The position numbers were made by a program, and so were the translations under genes. 64,000 nt of DNA from positions 930,001 to 994,000 of the forward strand of contig NZ_BKAU01000002.1 of assembly GCF_007992715.1 (NCBI RefSeq), read 5' to 3'. The DNA comes from Chitinophaga cymbidii. Its GTDB lineage: Bacteria; Bacteroidota; Bacteroidia; Chitinophagales; Chitinophagaceae. The notes beneath the pieces were generated by a model. The model was not told where the DNA came from. It saw only the letters and a program-made list of their open reading frames with translations, and made no database searches. Position 1 is the stretch's first letter. Each line of letters starts with the position of its first letter. Of the stretch, positions 62,854-64,000 are shown piece after piece.

Positions 62854-64000
62854 ATGCTCGATATAAAAGAAATAAGACTGTTTTTCCTCCGTAACGGCTA
62901 CCTGCTTATTATATCGGCATGGCTGTTCACGTTCGCATTCCTGTTCAACAACTACTGGAGCTATTATTCCTCCCCGCACGGCGTGCAGCGCAGCCTGGAA
63001 AGCGACATCCGGTCGCGGCAGGAAGATTTTAACGAACTGGCGGATGATACCGCCATCGTTAATGCGCTGTTTAAAGGCTCCTACGAGGAGCAAACCTTGC
63101 AGGATATTTACCGGGAAAGCTATTATGTTTTTGCGTACGACAGCACCCAGACGGGCCTGCAGCCACGTTTCTGGAGCACCAGCTCCATCGCCCCCCCGGT
63201 GCAGGAAGGCCTGCGGGAGGGCGTGACCTTCCGCCGCCTTGTGAACGGATACTATGTGATGCTCTGCCGCAAGGTGCAGCCGATGAAATATGTAGTGGGA
63301 CTGATCCCCGTGAAGCAGGAATTCGCCATCAACAACGATTACCTGCAGAACCAGTTTTACGGCCGCCCGGCCATCGGCCGGGAATACGCCATCCATCTGC
63401 GTCCGCCGGGACTGCCGGTGCTGGATGCGAATGAGAAGATACTGTTCTACCTTTTTTATAATCCCGGCCTGCAGGAGCCGTCGCCCAGCCTCACGAGCAT
63501 GCTGCTGCTGACGGTGGGTTGTATTTGCGTGCTGATCTTCATCAACCTGTTTGCCACGCTGATGGCGCGCAAGCTCACGCCGCTGTGGGGGTTTTTGTTT
63601 TTGCTGGGCGTGGTGCTGCTGTTCAGGGTGCTCAGCTACGTTTATAACTTCCCGATAGACCTGCGCGCGCTGAATCTTTTCGATCCCACGATCTACGCGA
63701 AAGACGAGATATTCAAGTCGCTGGGGGACCTGCTGCTGAACGTGCTGCTGGCCTTCTGGCTGATCCTGTTCTTCCGGCAGCATGTGCGCACTATTCACCC
63801 GCCGGTCGTCCGCACCAAATGGCAAAGCCGCCTGATCATCGGCGCGGCGGGGCTGGTGATGTTCATCGTGGGGCAGTTTCTGCTGGAACTGATACGCAGC
63901 CTGGTGATCGACTCCAAGATATCTTATGACGTTACCAACTTTTTCAGTCTGAATGAATACAGCGTGATCGGCAGCATGAGCCTCGGTTTCATCGCCATCA
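62854..64000 (+). CDS. Large membrane protein, N-terminus only (possible sensor kinase)
   Basis: An open frame from the ATG at 62854 (MLDIKEIRLFFLRNGYLLI) to the window edge, 382 codons, with no stop. It has one membrane segment at about 18-34, an extracytoplasmic region of about 175 residues, then at least four hydrophobic segments (LLLTVGCICVLIFINLF, LWGFLFLLGVVLL, LLLNVLLAFWLILFF, IIGAAGLVMFIVGQFL). This resembles the sensory half of Bacteroidota histidine kinases with a long membrane N-terminus, but the kinase domains would lie beyond the window, so the role is a guess. Confidence 0.7.
   Translation, partial: MLDIKEIRLFFLRNGYLLIISAWLFTFAFLFNNYWSYYSSPHGVQRSLESDIRSRQEDFNELADDTAIVNALFKGSYEEQTLQDIYRESYYVFAYDSTQTGLQPRFWSTSSIAPPVQEGLREGVTFRRLVNGYYVMLCRKVQPMKYVVGLIPVKQEFAINNDYLQNQFYGRPAIGREYAIHLRPPGLPVLDANEKILFYLFYNPGLQEPSPSLTSMLLLTVGCICVLIFINLFATLMARKLTPLWGFLFLLGVVLLFRVLSYVYNFPIDLRALNLFDPTIYAKDEIFKSLGDLLLNVLLAFWLILFFRQHVRTIHPPVVRTKWQSRLIIGAAGLVMFIVGQFLLELIRSLVIDSKISYDVTNFFSLNEYSVIGSMSLGFIAI

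Noticed and set aside
62467..63825. A 452-codon antisense frame over mazG and the last gene
   Set aside because: Same reasoning: the plus-strand genes explain the sequence and the antisense translation is of low complexity (runs of H, Q and R).

Overview
The window looks like chromosome of a carbohydrate-degrading Bacteroidota, most likely a Chitinophagaceae member (Chitinophaga-like). The evidence is three SusC/SusD outer-membrane uptake pairs, a FecR-type anti-sigma factor of the Bacteroidota form, a beta-propeller sensor kinase with an AraC-type response regulator, a DUF3667 protein, and promoters of the Bacteroidota -33/-7 type (TTTG or TTG, then TAnnTTTG). Base composition is moderately GC-rich by eye and uniform, apart from one AT-rich gene next to the tRNA genes. 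I saw no phage, insertion sequence or CRISPR array.

Region 1 (1-13.1 kb). A truncated ECF41-type sigma factor carries its own near-consensus promoter. An ECF sigma/FecR pair then precedes SusC, SusD and three lipoproteins, two of which are endonuclease/exonuclease/phosphatase (EEP) fold enzymes. This resembles a scavenging locus for a phosphodiester-containing polymer more than a plain glycan locus. A DUF1345-like gene remnant, a CBM9-like protein and a GHL10-type putative glycosidase follow.

Region 2 (13.1-20.5 kb). A siderophore-type TonB receptor is preceded by three half-sites spaced 21 bp apart and a hairpin. On the minus strand are an AraC regulator, a TauE/SafE permease, a GH92 alpha-mannosidase and a DapA/NAL-type aldolase.

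Region 3 (20.5-36.3 kb). The remains of a glycoside hydrolase gene lie in front of a SusC/SusD pair. A split hybrid two-component system (sensor kinase and AraC-type response regulator overlapping by 32 nt) separates it from a second SusC/SusD pair that is followed by a GH127-type beta-L-arabinofuranosidase.

Region 4 (36.3-46.9 kb). This holds a methyltransferase, a bestrophin-like channel and a cluster typical of ECF41/ECF42 biology (AhpD-like carboxymuconolactone decarboxylase, two YCII/DGPF proteins, an ECF42 sigma factor, an NmrA-like SDR). A solitary succinate dehydrogenase cytochrome b lies inside the cluster. A sigma-54 activator with four N-terminal GAF-like repeats and a MarR regulator that overlaps a membrane protein by 104 nt follow.

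Region 5 (46.9-64 kb). This holds a phosphocholine-specific phospholipase C, an AraC regulator and a TonB-type outer-membrane barrel, then tRNA-Gly(GCC) and tRNA-Leu(TAA). Next come two secreted proteins of unknown function, a DinB protein and a YD-repeat protein, then DUF3667, enoyl-CoA hydratase, beta-carbonic anhydrase and a small lipoprotein. Tex, MazG and the start of a multi-membrane-segment protein close the window. Start codons were chosen by hand where the longest reading frame began at a doubtful TTG or far upstream of a clear signal peptide.
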